NCBI GenBank assembly: GCA_021234155.1
Contig: JAJEKV010000034.1
Span: forward strand, 11,310,697 to 11,374,696
Direction of reading: 5' to 3'
DNA from: Isoetes taiwanensis
Taxonomy: Eukaryota; Streptophyta; Lycopodiopsida; Isoetales; Isoetaceae
DNA length: 64,000 nucleotides
In this document: one piece after another, positions 54,205 through 64,000 of the stretch
Numbering within the stretch: the stretch's first letter is position 1
Layout of the letters: each line of letters starts with the position of its first letter
Notes under the pieces: model-generated
Databases searched by the model: none
Told to the model about the DNA's origin: nothing
Seen by the model: the letters and a program-made list of their open reading frames with translations, nothing else
Made by a program: the position numbers and the translations under genes

Positions 54205-54940
54205 ATTTTAGTTAGTGGATCAGAAAGACATTTTTTTTTTTTTGAAATACTCCAACATAGGGTAAATTCTTTTCGGGAACAAGTCAATCTTAGCATACAA
54301 GAACACGTCTTGATCTATGCATCCCATTCATATTTCCGACCAAACGGTTAAAGCGCTTGCATTTCAAGCCAAATATTTTGATCTATGTCCATTTCTCTGG
54401 TCTTTTTAACTGCAGATGAGCCGCCTTAAGGAGCTTTTGGCGATGGAAGCTGCATCTATAGATATATGATGATAAGATCCCTTTAACTCTTCATTTTACG
54501 AATTCTCTGATTTGATTTAGCTGCACCCGAAGCTTTGCGACCATGTCATTTTCGCAGCGGCCAAGGGGAAGAGAAACGTTCGCGGCGGCCGCTAGGCCGC
54601 CGCGATAAGTTTCTTGTATTTATAAGCTAGCAACTTATCATCTTTAGTTCCAAGCTATAAAGAGTAAAAATGCAAGAAAAGGACAAAACACATCTAGTAC
54701 TTCATAGTTAAGACCTTGCTAATAATAGGCAAGACACATCGATGATAACGCTCTGCAAATCATGAAACATAAGACCTGATTCAACCTATGCCAAAAAACT
54801 TAAAGCACCTCAATGAATTTTAAGGATGCATATAAATTGGAAAAACAATGTCCCAAAAGGGTTCCAATGGAAGGACTATATAAATTACAAGAGTAGAACT
54901 GAGAGTAGATGCAATATCCCCAACAAACCAAAACAATCGA
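54205..54940. other. Unassigned stretch
   Basis: I see no gene. It contains the GC hairpin at 54581-54604. Confidence 0.4.
54581..54604. repeat. GC-rich hairpin, 10-bp arms
   Basis: CGCGGCGGCC, the loop GCTA, then GGCCGCCGCG form a perfect inverted repeat in otherwise AT-rich sequence. Confidence 0.9.
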
Positions 54941-54941
54941 T

Positions 54942-55200
54942 AAGGAAGGAAGGAAGGAAGGAAAAAATTTTAACGTCCACGGAACCCAATCGGGTTATGG
55001 GACCAAGTACATAAGGGACCGAAGTCCTGGACCGAAGTCCAAACAAGAACATGGGCCGAAGCCCTTAAACCAAAGCACAACGTGAGCTAGAACACAACCA
55101 TCAATGACCCGGATTAAAAACCACCTGGGAAAAAACCGTTGCCAGGATGACTATGGCTGCTCACCGATCCAAAAATCCATGCTGTTGCACAAGCAACAAG
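54942..55200 (-). mobile_element. Non-LTR retroelement 3' end, (CCTT)n tail
   Basis: On the minus strand: a TTTTTTCCCAGGTGGTTTTTAA block, GGGCTTCGGCCC and GGACTTCGGTCC hairpins, GGTCCCATAACCCGATTGGG, TTCCGTGGACGTTAAAA and a (CCTT)n tail at 54942-54960. The GC-rich sequence upstream in element orientation (to about 55560) may belong to it but has no recognised domain. A 27-bp duplication (GCAGAAAACATCAGCAGCGC) lies at 55531-55584. Confidence 0.75.
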
Positions 55201-56024
55201 CATACCTTCATACCTCCAGCAGGCAAAGCTTCACCAAGCAACTCCGAACCGTAACCTCTTCACAACTGGGTGCTGGAAAACAGACGCCCCCAACGCCAAT
55301 CGCCCAGACACGCAGGGAAGGCGGCGCTCAGAAAAACCGCTCAGGGAAATCGCCCATCGGAGGTGCCTCCTCACCCATCCACCAGCCCTGCGCCAAGGCG
55401 CCAGCACCCCCAGGTATGCGCGCAGGCGGACATCCACTCAGGCACACACAGGGGCGCCATCCTTCACTGCCGCTGCTCCAACGCCATCCATCATTGCATC
55501 CGCTCGGGCAGGCCTCAGGCAGCGCCTCAGGCAGAAAACATCAGCAGCGCATGATAAGCAGAAAACATCAGCAGCGCATGAAACAACATAGGATACATAA
55601 GCAATTCAATCAATTTCTCACCATATCAATTGTTAGCACCCAACTTTAGTCATATGTCTCTATGGCGGCCACTCAAACGAACTGAAGTCATGGCTACTAA
55701 CCCATTGGTGCCAGGTTGAGATTGAACCCAAACATTGTTGACATAAGAGAACCACACAAGGAATGGGACTCCATAGTCAAAGATGTCTCTTGATTAAAAT
55801 CCTGCAATTCCAGAGATGAGAACAAAACTTGTCTGAACAATGGATTGTCTATCAGGGGCAACAAATAAACGGGAAATGAAGGGATTCAAACCTATAGCTA
55901 TGGGGAGAAACCCATGAATCTTCGCCAAGTCTATAACACTAGTACAGAATAAAAATTGCAATCGATAAATTTAAAGTGAAAATTTGATATTTTGTGCGTA
56001 CAGAAAACGTCATTTTGCATAGGA

Positions 56025-56255
56025 TCTTCTAATGCATATTTAGCACTAGCATTTGCACCTTGTGCACCATTGGGAAAGTGGAGACCGTGATTTGATGTGC
56101 TAGTAGCAGTAATAGTGTTGTAAGGGTGGAATAATATAAGGTAAGACTGGAGATCTAATAAGCTAATTGCTATGTATCAAAATAAAGTTATGGCTATCTG
56201 ACCTCTGTTACACAAGGTATAAGTGTGTAGATAAGATTATTTGCAAACGACTTAC
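56025..56255. repeat. Dispersed repeat Y, copy 2
   Basis: Partner of 47850-48080: GCACTAGCATTTGCACCTTG, AGGTAAGACTGGAGA, TTACACAAGGTATAAG and TTTGCAAACGACTTACC. Confidence 0.75.
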
Positions 56256-56416
56256 CTTCTTTGGTCTATGGAGGCTATTAAAGGAAGGGGTGAATTTGCA
56301 AATTTCACACCATTAGAGTTTAGTCACCATGGGAACGTGACCATTGTGTAAAGATTTAATAACAATTTTATGCAATTCTGTTACTCCACGATGGTAGGAT
56401 AAAGAAATGCCTTTGT

Positions 56417-56875
56417 GTGGATCTGGTTAGTTTCAACCAACATCATCTTCTGGACTGTGAGGTTGTTTTATGGTACATTCCTGCTCAGCGAAACCGAAGT
56501 ATGATTCTTGGTTTCAATGCAGACAAAAATCCTAGTAGTATTTATAGGGTTCATCAGATGGCATACACAACATATGCCTCAATCGCCTTACTCTTGCAAA
56601 GCATAGATATCTGTGGTCTAAAGAGCATAAGATGGGCTGTCCTAAGGACTCCAGAAATGCTCCCAAAATGGCTGAGGACCTGCTGCAAAGCTAATCAACA
56701 AAAAGCTGGTTCTGTTGCTTGCTTGCTTGCTAAATGTCTGAAATCTAGCCCTGATGTGGAAGACAAGGACGACCATGTGCTAGTTATGGAGGAGTCCAGC
56801 AATTGTGTGGCTCCTGACAAAACTAAGGTATTAACGGGTTGCTATATTGGATTATACAAGCCTAAGTTTTTCTAA
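56417..56875 (+). CDS. Unidentified 152-codon ORF
   Basis: An uninterrupted frame with protein-like composition reads MDLVSFNQHHLLDCEVVLWY, SMILGFNADKNPSS, SVACLLAKCLKSSP and an acidic stretch EDKDDHVLVMEESS. I recognise no domain and see no promoter or splice partner. It could be an exon, a gene fragment or chance. Confidence 0.25.
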   Translation: MDLVSFNQHHLLDCEVVLWYIPAQRNRSMILGFNADKNPSSIYRVHQMAYTTYASIALLLQSIDICGLKSIRWAVLRTPEMLPKWLRTCCKANQQKAGSVACLLAKCLKSSPDVEDKDDHVLVMEESSNCVAPDKTKVLTGCYIGLYKPKFF

Positions 56876-56879
56876 TACT

Positions 56880-57700
56880 ATGAAAGTTCTCAAGATCTAC
56901 TATCTTGAGTATGAAGGTTTGATTATTGTTTACATACTATTGGTTAAGTTTGCCGAGTTTGCTAGGAGAGGGATAGATAATGACTTCCTTTTTTTTTTTA
57001 CCTCATTGGTTTTTAACTTTTACCCACTTGCACATGGTAGAACTTTGTTTCACACCTAAAATACATGCTATCTATTTCCTATATATTATTCAAAATGCTT
57101 CTGCTGTAACCTAAGTAGGGACATGGTGTGCATCTCTCGGATTACTTAAACGATTTTAGGATGTCTAGCCGTATTCTAGTATCATCGCAAAAATATGTGA
57201 CAACAAAAAAAAAACATGTATGAATATTTGCATGGATGCATTTATCTATATGCATGATGGTAAAATATAAATAATCAACTGAAAAAGTGCAGAAAAGCAT
57301 GGTATAAGCAAATCAGTTCATATTAGCTAATCTACGTACAATAAAAATTGAGCCATTCAGTTCAATCTCTCTGTAACATGAATGTAGTTGTCCAAATATG
57401 TCTTTGTTCAGGAATACTATATGTACTTGAATGATTACCTCTACTTTAGCATATGTCAAACACTTTTGAATAGAGATTGGATGATTGGATAGCCAAACAT
57501 GTTATAAACCAGGATATCATGCTCTTGAGAATATGATGCGCGTGTCTTCCATGCAGCAAAATTTCTCGTGTATACTATACTAAGCGTTCCTGTTACAATA
57601 ATGTAGGATGGGCATAGCATCCAAACAAAAACATGTTAGATGGAAGGTAGTTAAATAAGTCTGATATACCAAAGAACAAACAAAACAATGGATAGTATGG
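56880..57700. other. Unassigned AT-rich stretch
   Basis: I see no gene, RNA or clear repeat. Confidence 0.4.
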
Positions 57701-58230
57701 AGTGGTATGTTAGTCCTGTGCCTCTGAGTGCAGGGACTATTCATCATCTGACGGAGACCAGTCAAGCTCAAGGATCCTCGGTCGATACCGGGTCAGCCAT
57801 CAAAGGCTCGGCCTGCGGGTCAGCCATCAAAGGCTCGGCGAAGACCAAGCGGCCGGACCACGCGGTCAAAGCTGCGTCCGATCAACAAGAGCCCGCTCGG
57901 ACAAGTGATGACCCGTCACGCGCCCGTGTCGGCGTCGGCGTGATTCTAGGCATTTCAAGAGCCCGCCAACATTCCCGCAAATCGGGCCTCCTTCCGAGAG
58001 TTAAGACGCAGAGATCGGTCAGTGTCTATATTGGGCCCAAGGCCATTGTACTATATATATGAGTAGAGCTAGCATATGATGGCTAGATGAGTTTTGAGTC
58101 TTGTCTCCTTTTCGGTTTTCTATCTATTCGCGAGAGCTCATGTATGTTCATCATTGATATCAAGGAAGCTTATCATTTTCCTCTCATTTGTTGTTTTCTT
58201 CTTCTTCTTCTCTTCTTGCAAATCCGTGAC
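57700..58230 (+). repeat. Probable gypsy 5' LTR and leader
   Basis: Base composition becomes GC-rich at about 57740. A TATA-like ACTATATATATGAG lies at 58047, and a pyrimidine-rich tract near 58180-58215 precedes the internal region. A 27-bp duplication (GGGTCAGCCATCAAAGGCTC) occurs at 57790-57843. Near 58270, TGGGTGTCTTCCGAGTTCGA resembles the complement of a tRNA 3' end and may be the primer-binding site. Exact LTR ends are not visible and no second LTR is in the window. Confidence 0.45.
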
Positions 58231-61200
58231 ATAGTCCCGGACTCTCTGTTAGATCCACGGGTCCTCCGCAGTGGGTGTCTTCCGAGTTCGAACCCGGACC
58301 CCAAACACTTGGCCCGTCTCTGCGATTCCATCCTACTTTCTTACGTCACCATATGCGTCCAGAAATTTCCGCGCCCGGAAGAACTCCTTTCTCGAACGGC
58401 CTCTCGCTTGGAAGCCATCAGCGCCGGGAAACTGTTCGCGACATGTATGGATCTGCTTATGACATATAGGGGAGGCCATCTTCGGTCTAGGGCTCGGTCG
58501 AGCGCCACCAACCCCTCGTGTCTGTCTGGTCCCGGTTCCCGCCCCAAAAGCGTGCAAACATTGCTCACAACCTCGGTCCCTCATCACTATCGGGGAGCCT
58601 TATCGGGCTCAACCTTCTCAACCGTACTTTCATACCCCGAACATGCCTACATCCATCATTCGTCGGGCCATACGCCTCTTCCTTCACAACCATCATCTCC
58701 CCCCGGGTGGTAAAGGATATCCACCGCGTCTCTTTTTACCTACCGGGAATATCCTTTCCCTACATTTCCCACTTTGCCCTTCACGTTTACAACCTTACGG
58801 ATCTCAAACCCAATGCTCCAGCCGCCCCCGTTTCTCAACGCGGTCACCCCTTCGCCGGGGTCCTTGGGCACCATGCCCCATCCAACTCAACCTCAATATC
58901 CTCACTATCTTTGTTCTGTCGACCAAGCACTTTCACATCTACCTTTCACGGACTCTGGCCCGCTTATCCCACCTTTGGCAACCACGAAAGGCAAACCCTT
59001 AGACCAAAGTGCTCGGGCCCACATGGAAGAATTTGAGGCTCTAGGCGTCCTAAATGGTCATCGCCCTCAAGCGAAATTCCACATCTTTTCCACCACCTGG
59101 CGTGGCTCTCCTCATCAATGGCTCATGTCCAACAAAAGCCATTGGAAACAAAGCTTGGTGAAAATGAGGCGCTTTTTACGTCTCATTATGGGACCAGGAT
59201 GATGATCAACTTCATCTCAAGCAACTCAATGAACTTCAACAAGAGCCCGCAGAGTCTGCGGGATTTTGCGGATCGACTTCACGATACGCTAAGTAAGCTC
59301 AAGGAGTACCCCACCGCGAGCGGTTTTGTGCGGTTTCTCCAAGGACTTCCTCCAACTATTCACTCATGGTGAATACACTGCGTCCCAAGACTTTGGAAGC
59401 GGGGCTATCGACCTGTCAATCACTCGATCAATGTTTCCTCCCGTGGCTCTTCAAGAGCTCCGTTCATTCCACATCATGGTTCCCAGGGCGTTTGTTCGGC
59501 CTCAACCAGCTAATCCGCAGTAGCGGTCGGATCACGGTGCCATATTTGCAAATACCAAGGCCATTTGGCAAATGGGTGCAACTCCACCAATGGCCCGCCT
59601 CATTGCAAAAGCGATGCAACATGTGCAATCATGCCCGCGGAAGAGTGCACTTTCGCACTCATCCCTGCCGTTCGCAACAAAATGGTTTATCAAGTGCAAA
59701 CCACACCTCGGCAACAATGCGCTTCTCGGCACCACCACTTGAGGGTGCAACCCACTCAACTCTATCGACAGCGGGGGCAACAGCGGGGATCCAACCCGCG
59801 TACTCCTTTTGATCCTTCTAAAGCTTCGGTGTTATCAGCGTCAAGAATGGGGTCATACCACCACGGCGTGTCCTCAACTTCCACAAGTTCGAGTGCGACT
59901 TCACGGCACAAATCGGACCACATCGGTCCGCCTCCGCGGCTTACCAACTCTGGATTGCTAATGGCAAACAAGGCCGAGACCAGTTCTTAAAGAAGCCACC
60001 AAGGCGCCTCGGCAATCACGCTATCAACCAGCTCCGGCAAATCAACCTCGGCTGGATCAACAAGCCTGCGGAGGAAATTTTTGGGGCACTTAATCCTCCA
60101 TCCGGTAGTCAAATTGGGTTGGTTTAGTTTCCGCGCCCGGACCAAGGCATCCGTCCCTTGACCATTATTCGAATGGCACGCAGCACTGCCTTTGCGGTTG
60201 ACACCATTCCTCATGAGGGCGAAAAAAAGGTTCACTTTGCACGACTTGGAAAGCTCATGCCACATGTCATGCCAAAGTTAAGCCAAAGCATTTTGAACCT
60301 CATGCAAGGCTGGCGAAGGCCGCACATTGGCAAATGTTCATGCCACCACGAGCTCAACAAAGCCAAGATACACCTTCCACATCTCAACCTCCACGCTCTC
60401 GGGGCGTATCCCAATATTCTTTGCGGAGGTTGACTTACTCAAAAGTTCTTTGCTTCACTACCACGCACTCCGGCACCCGTGGAACCCGGCCGGATCCTTT
60501 TCTCATGTGCCTTTAGAACTCCAAGAGGAGCTAGCCAAGATCAAAATTCCTTTAAGCTTGGCAACCATTTTTTGAAACTACATCCTGCTCTCAAGGACCG
60601 GTTACCACTCCCAAGCTGTTTTAGTTGGGGCGTGTCTACCTCTACACCCACGGTCCATGCCACGGTGGGTAATCGACAAGTCAACCATGTTCAAATAGAT
60701 GGAGGTAAGCGCGATCAATCTCATCACGGATAAACTCCGCAAACAAATGGGCATCACACAACTCTTTTCGTTGCCCCATATGACATCAAGTTGGCTAATG
60801 GCCATATCCGCGCGACCTCAAAGGCGTCACACCTCTTCTTCACATCAACATCGGTGATCTCCGGCTTCCCCATGGAATTTGGAGTTTGGAAAGGCTGGCG
60901 AAGATCGGTGACTATGAAATGTTGGTCGGACCTTTTCTCCGCCAGGGCCAAAGAGTATCCATTCTTGGGCCCGCGGACGATTAGTCATCAGCGATGGTCA
61001 TCTCAATGCCACCATGGACTTGCAAGCGAGCGGGGATCATTTACGTTGAACATCGCGGAACCCTCTCTCTCGAACCACCATTACCGAAGAAGCTCGAATA
61101 TTTATCAAGTTCGGGCTCCACCTGCGAGTGCGCCTCTGTCATCCCTACCCAGAATATCTTTTTCCTTGGGGAAAATGACTCTTGTCCGGGACCGGTGTGG

Positions 61201-63905
61201 CTGCTTTGCTTGACCCTTACGGCTCCTTGCAATCGAATCCAGCGTGTTGATCACTTTTTCGAATCTTGAACCTCCACGCAACTCTGTTGATGTACCGCGT
61301 CATGAAGCAACCCGGTGGAAGAAACTTCAACAACCCTCTTTTTACCCGCATAAAAGTGCCCGCGCATCGGTTATGCTCAACCTCCGCACATTGTCGGGGA
61401 TCTTGAAGTAATACCCCATATTCAGACTCGAGAAGTCGAGATTGTGGGCGTGGGCAATAATCAACTTATCGAATTCTTTGCAAATTTTCCGGCCCCTTAT
61501 CGTAGCGGGGTCAAAGGCACATTCAAAAATTCAAACACATTTATTTTACACGGAGTTCTGAGATCTTGGGGGAATCAACAAAAGCTTGGGGGAACTCACC
61601 ATTCCTACCAAATCGATGCCGACCCGGTTTAGCTTAGCGGCGATGCAGGCTCAACCCTAATTCACCGTGATGGCGTCGTCGGGAAATTGACAAACTCCTT
61701 CTTGCGGGTTTGATCTATGAGGTCAAACATTACGAATGGGTGAGCCCCATCGTCATTGCCCTCAAACACAATGGTAAGATCGGCGTGCGTGGTGGACTAC
61801 AGGAAACTCAATTAGGCCCACGGGCGTGATCATTTTTCCACTTCCCTTCCACGGACCGGGTTACGGAAGGGTGGCTGGACATGAGATGTACTCCTTCATG
61901 GATGGTTTTTAAACGGCTACAATCGGATCTCAATCAAAGAATCGATCAACTCAAGACTACTTTCACCACCCGGTAAAGTAACTTTTTTGCCTACAAAGGT
62001 GGTTCCTTTTGGATTATCAAACTCTCCATCAGCGTTTCCAGCATCATGCTCTCGTTTTTCATGATTTCATGAAGGAAAATCCCTTTTTGAAAATTTTTCA
62101 AGATGACTTCTCGCCTCTGATTCCATGGCTGACCATTTGGATAAATTGGAACTTCGTCTTCGAAATGTGATGAGTCGGCATTAGTCTCAATCACGAGAAA
62201 TGCACCTTTTGCGTCACCTCACGGTGTTACGTTGAGCCATGTTGTCGGCAAAGCGGTATCACCGGATCACGCCAAAATCGGTTGTTGTGCTCAAGGCTCA
62301 AGCACCGGCCAATATCAAGGAGACGCGCTCTTTCACGGGTAAGGTCAATTATTACTCCACCTCCTTCATGGACTAGCAGCCATTGCGGATCCCATTCATA
62401 AACTCACGGTGGCGAATCCACGGGCTTGGAATTCCCAGGCGGATCTTTGCTTTCAACGGTTTGAAGCTTTTGCTTACTTCGGGCACGGTTCTTGTTCCTC
62501 CTCAATGGGACAAGCCCTTTCATGTTCATGTAGATGTCTCGGCGTTTTGCTATTGGAGCTGTTCTTTCTCAAGAATATGATCGCGCTGCGACAAACCAAA
62601 TCGCTACGCCCGGAGAAAACTCAATTCTGGCTGGCGCAACTAATACTGCCCGCAGGCGTGAAGCTTTGGGTCTCATTTTACGTGTCCAGCGCTTCCGTCA
62701 CTACCTTTTTAGGCGATCAAATCAAGTTCTTTGTGGACCACCAAGCACTCCTTTATTTGATCAACAAGTCCGCCCGCAGGGCGCATTGCTCGTTGGGTCC
62801 TTCTTCTCAAAATTTGCTCCTTTTGAAATTGTTCATAAAGGCGGCAAATCTCATGTCCCATCGGGATTATCTTTCAGCATCCACCGCGGATGATCCCTCA
62901 ACTGGAGTCTCGAGGCCTTTCACGATGCTTTCGGCTCTTTTTAGTCGCGGCAACACCACATTGGTTCCATGATTTTTCAGCGGTACCTCCTCCGCGGTGC
63001 TCTTCCACCCGAAGGCGAGGCGGCTCTCACCCTTAGCGACAATCCGTCGCCATCAATTTCTCAGAGAGGTCCGTGACTACACCATGGTTGCGGGACATCT
63101 CTACAAAAAGGGTAAGGACACCATCCTTGGCCTTTGTGTTCTACCTCATGAAGTTCGGATATTGTTCGAGAAGCTCATCAAGGGGCTAGGTGGTGGTCAT
63201 TTTCATGGTGACACCCGCGACGCATAAAAATCCTTCTAAATTTGGGTATTATTGGCCCCGCTCTTCAAAGATGCTCCATGCGCCCGCCGTGTGGCGCTTG
63301 CCCGTGGTGGGGCGCCCCACCCGTGGCGGCTCTTCCCTTGGCCCCGGTTAAGCCCGCGCCACTTCCCTTGACAAATGGGGAATGGACTTTGTGGGACCTA
63401 TAGATCCTCTGCTTGGCACACCCGTGCGTTACGATTCAGTTCTCAGCGACTTCACGCTGCAAATGGGCGGAAGCTTGTGCACTTCCGGACAACAACTGCG
63501 GCAAAGCCGCGGCTAGGGTCCTCTATCAACAAATTATCCGCGATTGGTGCCCCGCGGGCTGGTCGGTGGCCGTGGTGTCCATTTCATCAATCATCCTATC
63601 AAGGAGCTGACGGATTATCTCCTGATACATCATCACAAGAGCACACCTTACTATCCTCAAAGGTAATGGTTTGGCGCCAAGCCGCGAACAAAACTCTGGT
63701 CACCATTCTCAAGAAAATTTGTGGCGCTTCCACTTTGGTAGCAGACAAAACTTCCCTCTTTGTTCTTTGGGCCTACAATACTTGTTTCAAGATTGCTACC
63801 GGTCCACACTCCTTTTAAATTGGTTTTATGGTCGAGGGAAGCTCTCATGCCGGATTTGAATACATCCTTCCAACACTCCGTTTTCAGCTGCTCACTCTCA
63901 TAATC
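58230..63905 (+). mobile_element. Ty3/gypsy retrotransposon internal region, degraded
   Basis: Domains appear in the usual order across many frame changes. Gag core: 58990-59380 (HMEEFEALGVLNGHRPQAKF, SPQSLRDFADRLHDTLSKL). Possible zinc-knuckle remnant near 59620 (RCNMCNHARG). Protease near 60680 (VNHVQIDGG, then AINLITDKL after a shift). RT 61680-62430 (EVKHYEWVSPIVIALKHNG, MYSFMDGF, ETRSFTGKVNYYS after a shift). RNase H 62440-62960 (AIGAVLSQEYDRAA, FFVDHQALLYLINKSARR). Integrase 63000-63840: a zinc-binding part (YTMVAGHLYKKGKD, VLPHEVRILFEKLIKG), then a core (GMDFVGPI, HFINHPIKELTDYLL, HHHKSTPYYPQ). Frame breaks occur every 100-300 bp, so this copy cannot encode a polyprotein. Confidence 0.85.
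59957..60003 (+). repeat. 47-bp direct repeat, internal copy
   Basis: GCTAATGGCAAACAAGGCC and on to GAAGCCACCAAG recurs at 63955-64000 with two small differences (one substitution, one base missing). Confidence 0.95.
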
Positions 63906-63954
63906 CATCTAAAAGAAAAGGGTCTATCAATTAGAAACGATTGGATGAACTTGA

Positions 63955-64000
63955 GCTAATGGCAAACAAGGCCCAGACCAGTTCTTAAGAAGCCACCAAG
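63955..64000 (+). repeat. 46-bp direct repeat at the window end
   Basis: Second copy of 59957-60003, placed after the integrase. The window stops here, so whether the gag/protease spacer continues is not visible. Confidence 0.95.

Noticed and set aside
58262-58300. tRNA on the minus strand (GGGTTCGAACTC, ending CCCA)
   Set aside because: The spacing from T-loop to CCA is two bases short and no other arms fold; a retrotransposon primer-binding site is more likely.

Overview
This is a nuclear window from a land plant with a large, repeat-rich genome. It carries recognisable plant-type gene pieces: a complete spliced microsomal glutathione S-transferase 3 gene, a P-class pentatricopeptide-repeat (PPR) gene, a TITAN-like zinc-finger fragment and a PRT6/UBR-like E3 ligase fragment. 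These sit in a sea of plant-type copia and gypsy LTR elements, LINEs and foldback elements. I cannot name the species. The mixture would fit a fern, another seed-free plant or a gymnosperm, but that is inference. Most coding-looking stretches are broken by single-base indels or stops; only the MGST3-like gene reads cleanly across all its exons.

Layout. 1-2.4 kb: nothing I recognise. 2.5-6.8 kb: a 1.35-kb repeat (R), a foldback element with perfect 216-bp arms, a TITAN-like pseudogene and a third piece of R. 7.4-9.3 kb: copia remnant and an AT-rich TTAACTTAA-type repeat field that ends inside the PPR pseudogene (9.3-10.7 kb, minus). 11.5-13.7 kb: two unidentified spliced-looking loci. 16.8-17.5 kb: a long inverted repeat. 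17.9-19.2 kb: MGST3-like gene (minus). 19.7-25.7 kb: SINE head, copia LTR, a small perfect hairpin and an internally deleted L1-like LINE.

28.5-38.0 kb is the most interesting block. Two imperfect 26-bp inverted termini enclose about 9.5 kb with two convergent genes. One is a plus-strand coiled-coil/cysteine-rich protein. The other is a minus-strand, four-exon, transposase-like gene with SDG...QFK and HGKG..DG.G signatures. The transposase gene is partly duplicated in tandem: the upstream copy keeps only exons 1-2, the downstream copy keeps exons 1-4 but has stops, frameshifts and an apparent Asp-to-Asn change in its first acidic motif. A 322-bp MITE with related termini sits at the 5' end and supplies the first ATG of the upstream copy. 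I read this as a decaying two-gene DNA transposon of a poorly described family.

38.5-47.7 kb: second copies of the foldback element and R, a LINE ORF1-like element (X) split by a reverse-transcriptase LINE and by a further repeat, a 246-bp hexanucleotide array, and a copia LTR/gag joined to another X copy. 49.6-50.1 kb: PRT6/UBR-like gene fragment. 52.3-54.2 kb: head-to-tail dimer of a 960-bp LINE-like unit. 57.7-64.0 kb: a degraded, GC-richer Ty3/gypsy element with gag, protease, RT, RNase H and integrase in order.

A recurring theme is a family of non-LTR 3' ends. Each has small GGGC...GCCC hairpins, then a conserved core (GGTCCCATAACCC...GTGGACG.TAAAA), then a short tandem-repeat tail whose unit differs from copy to copy.
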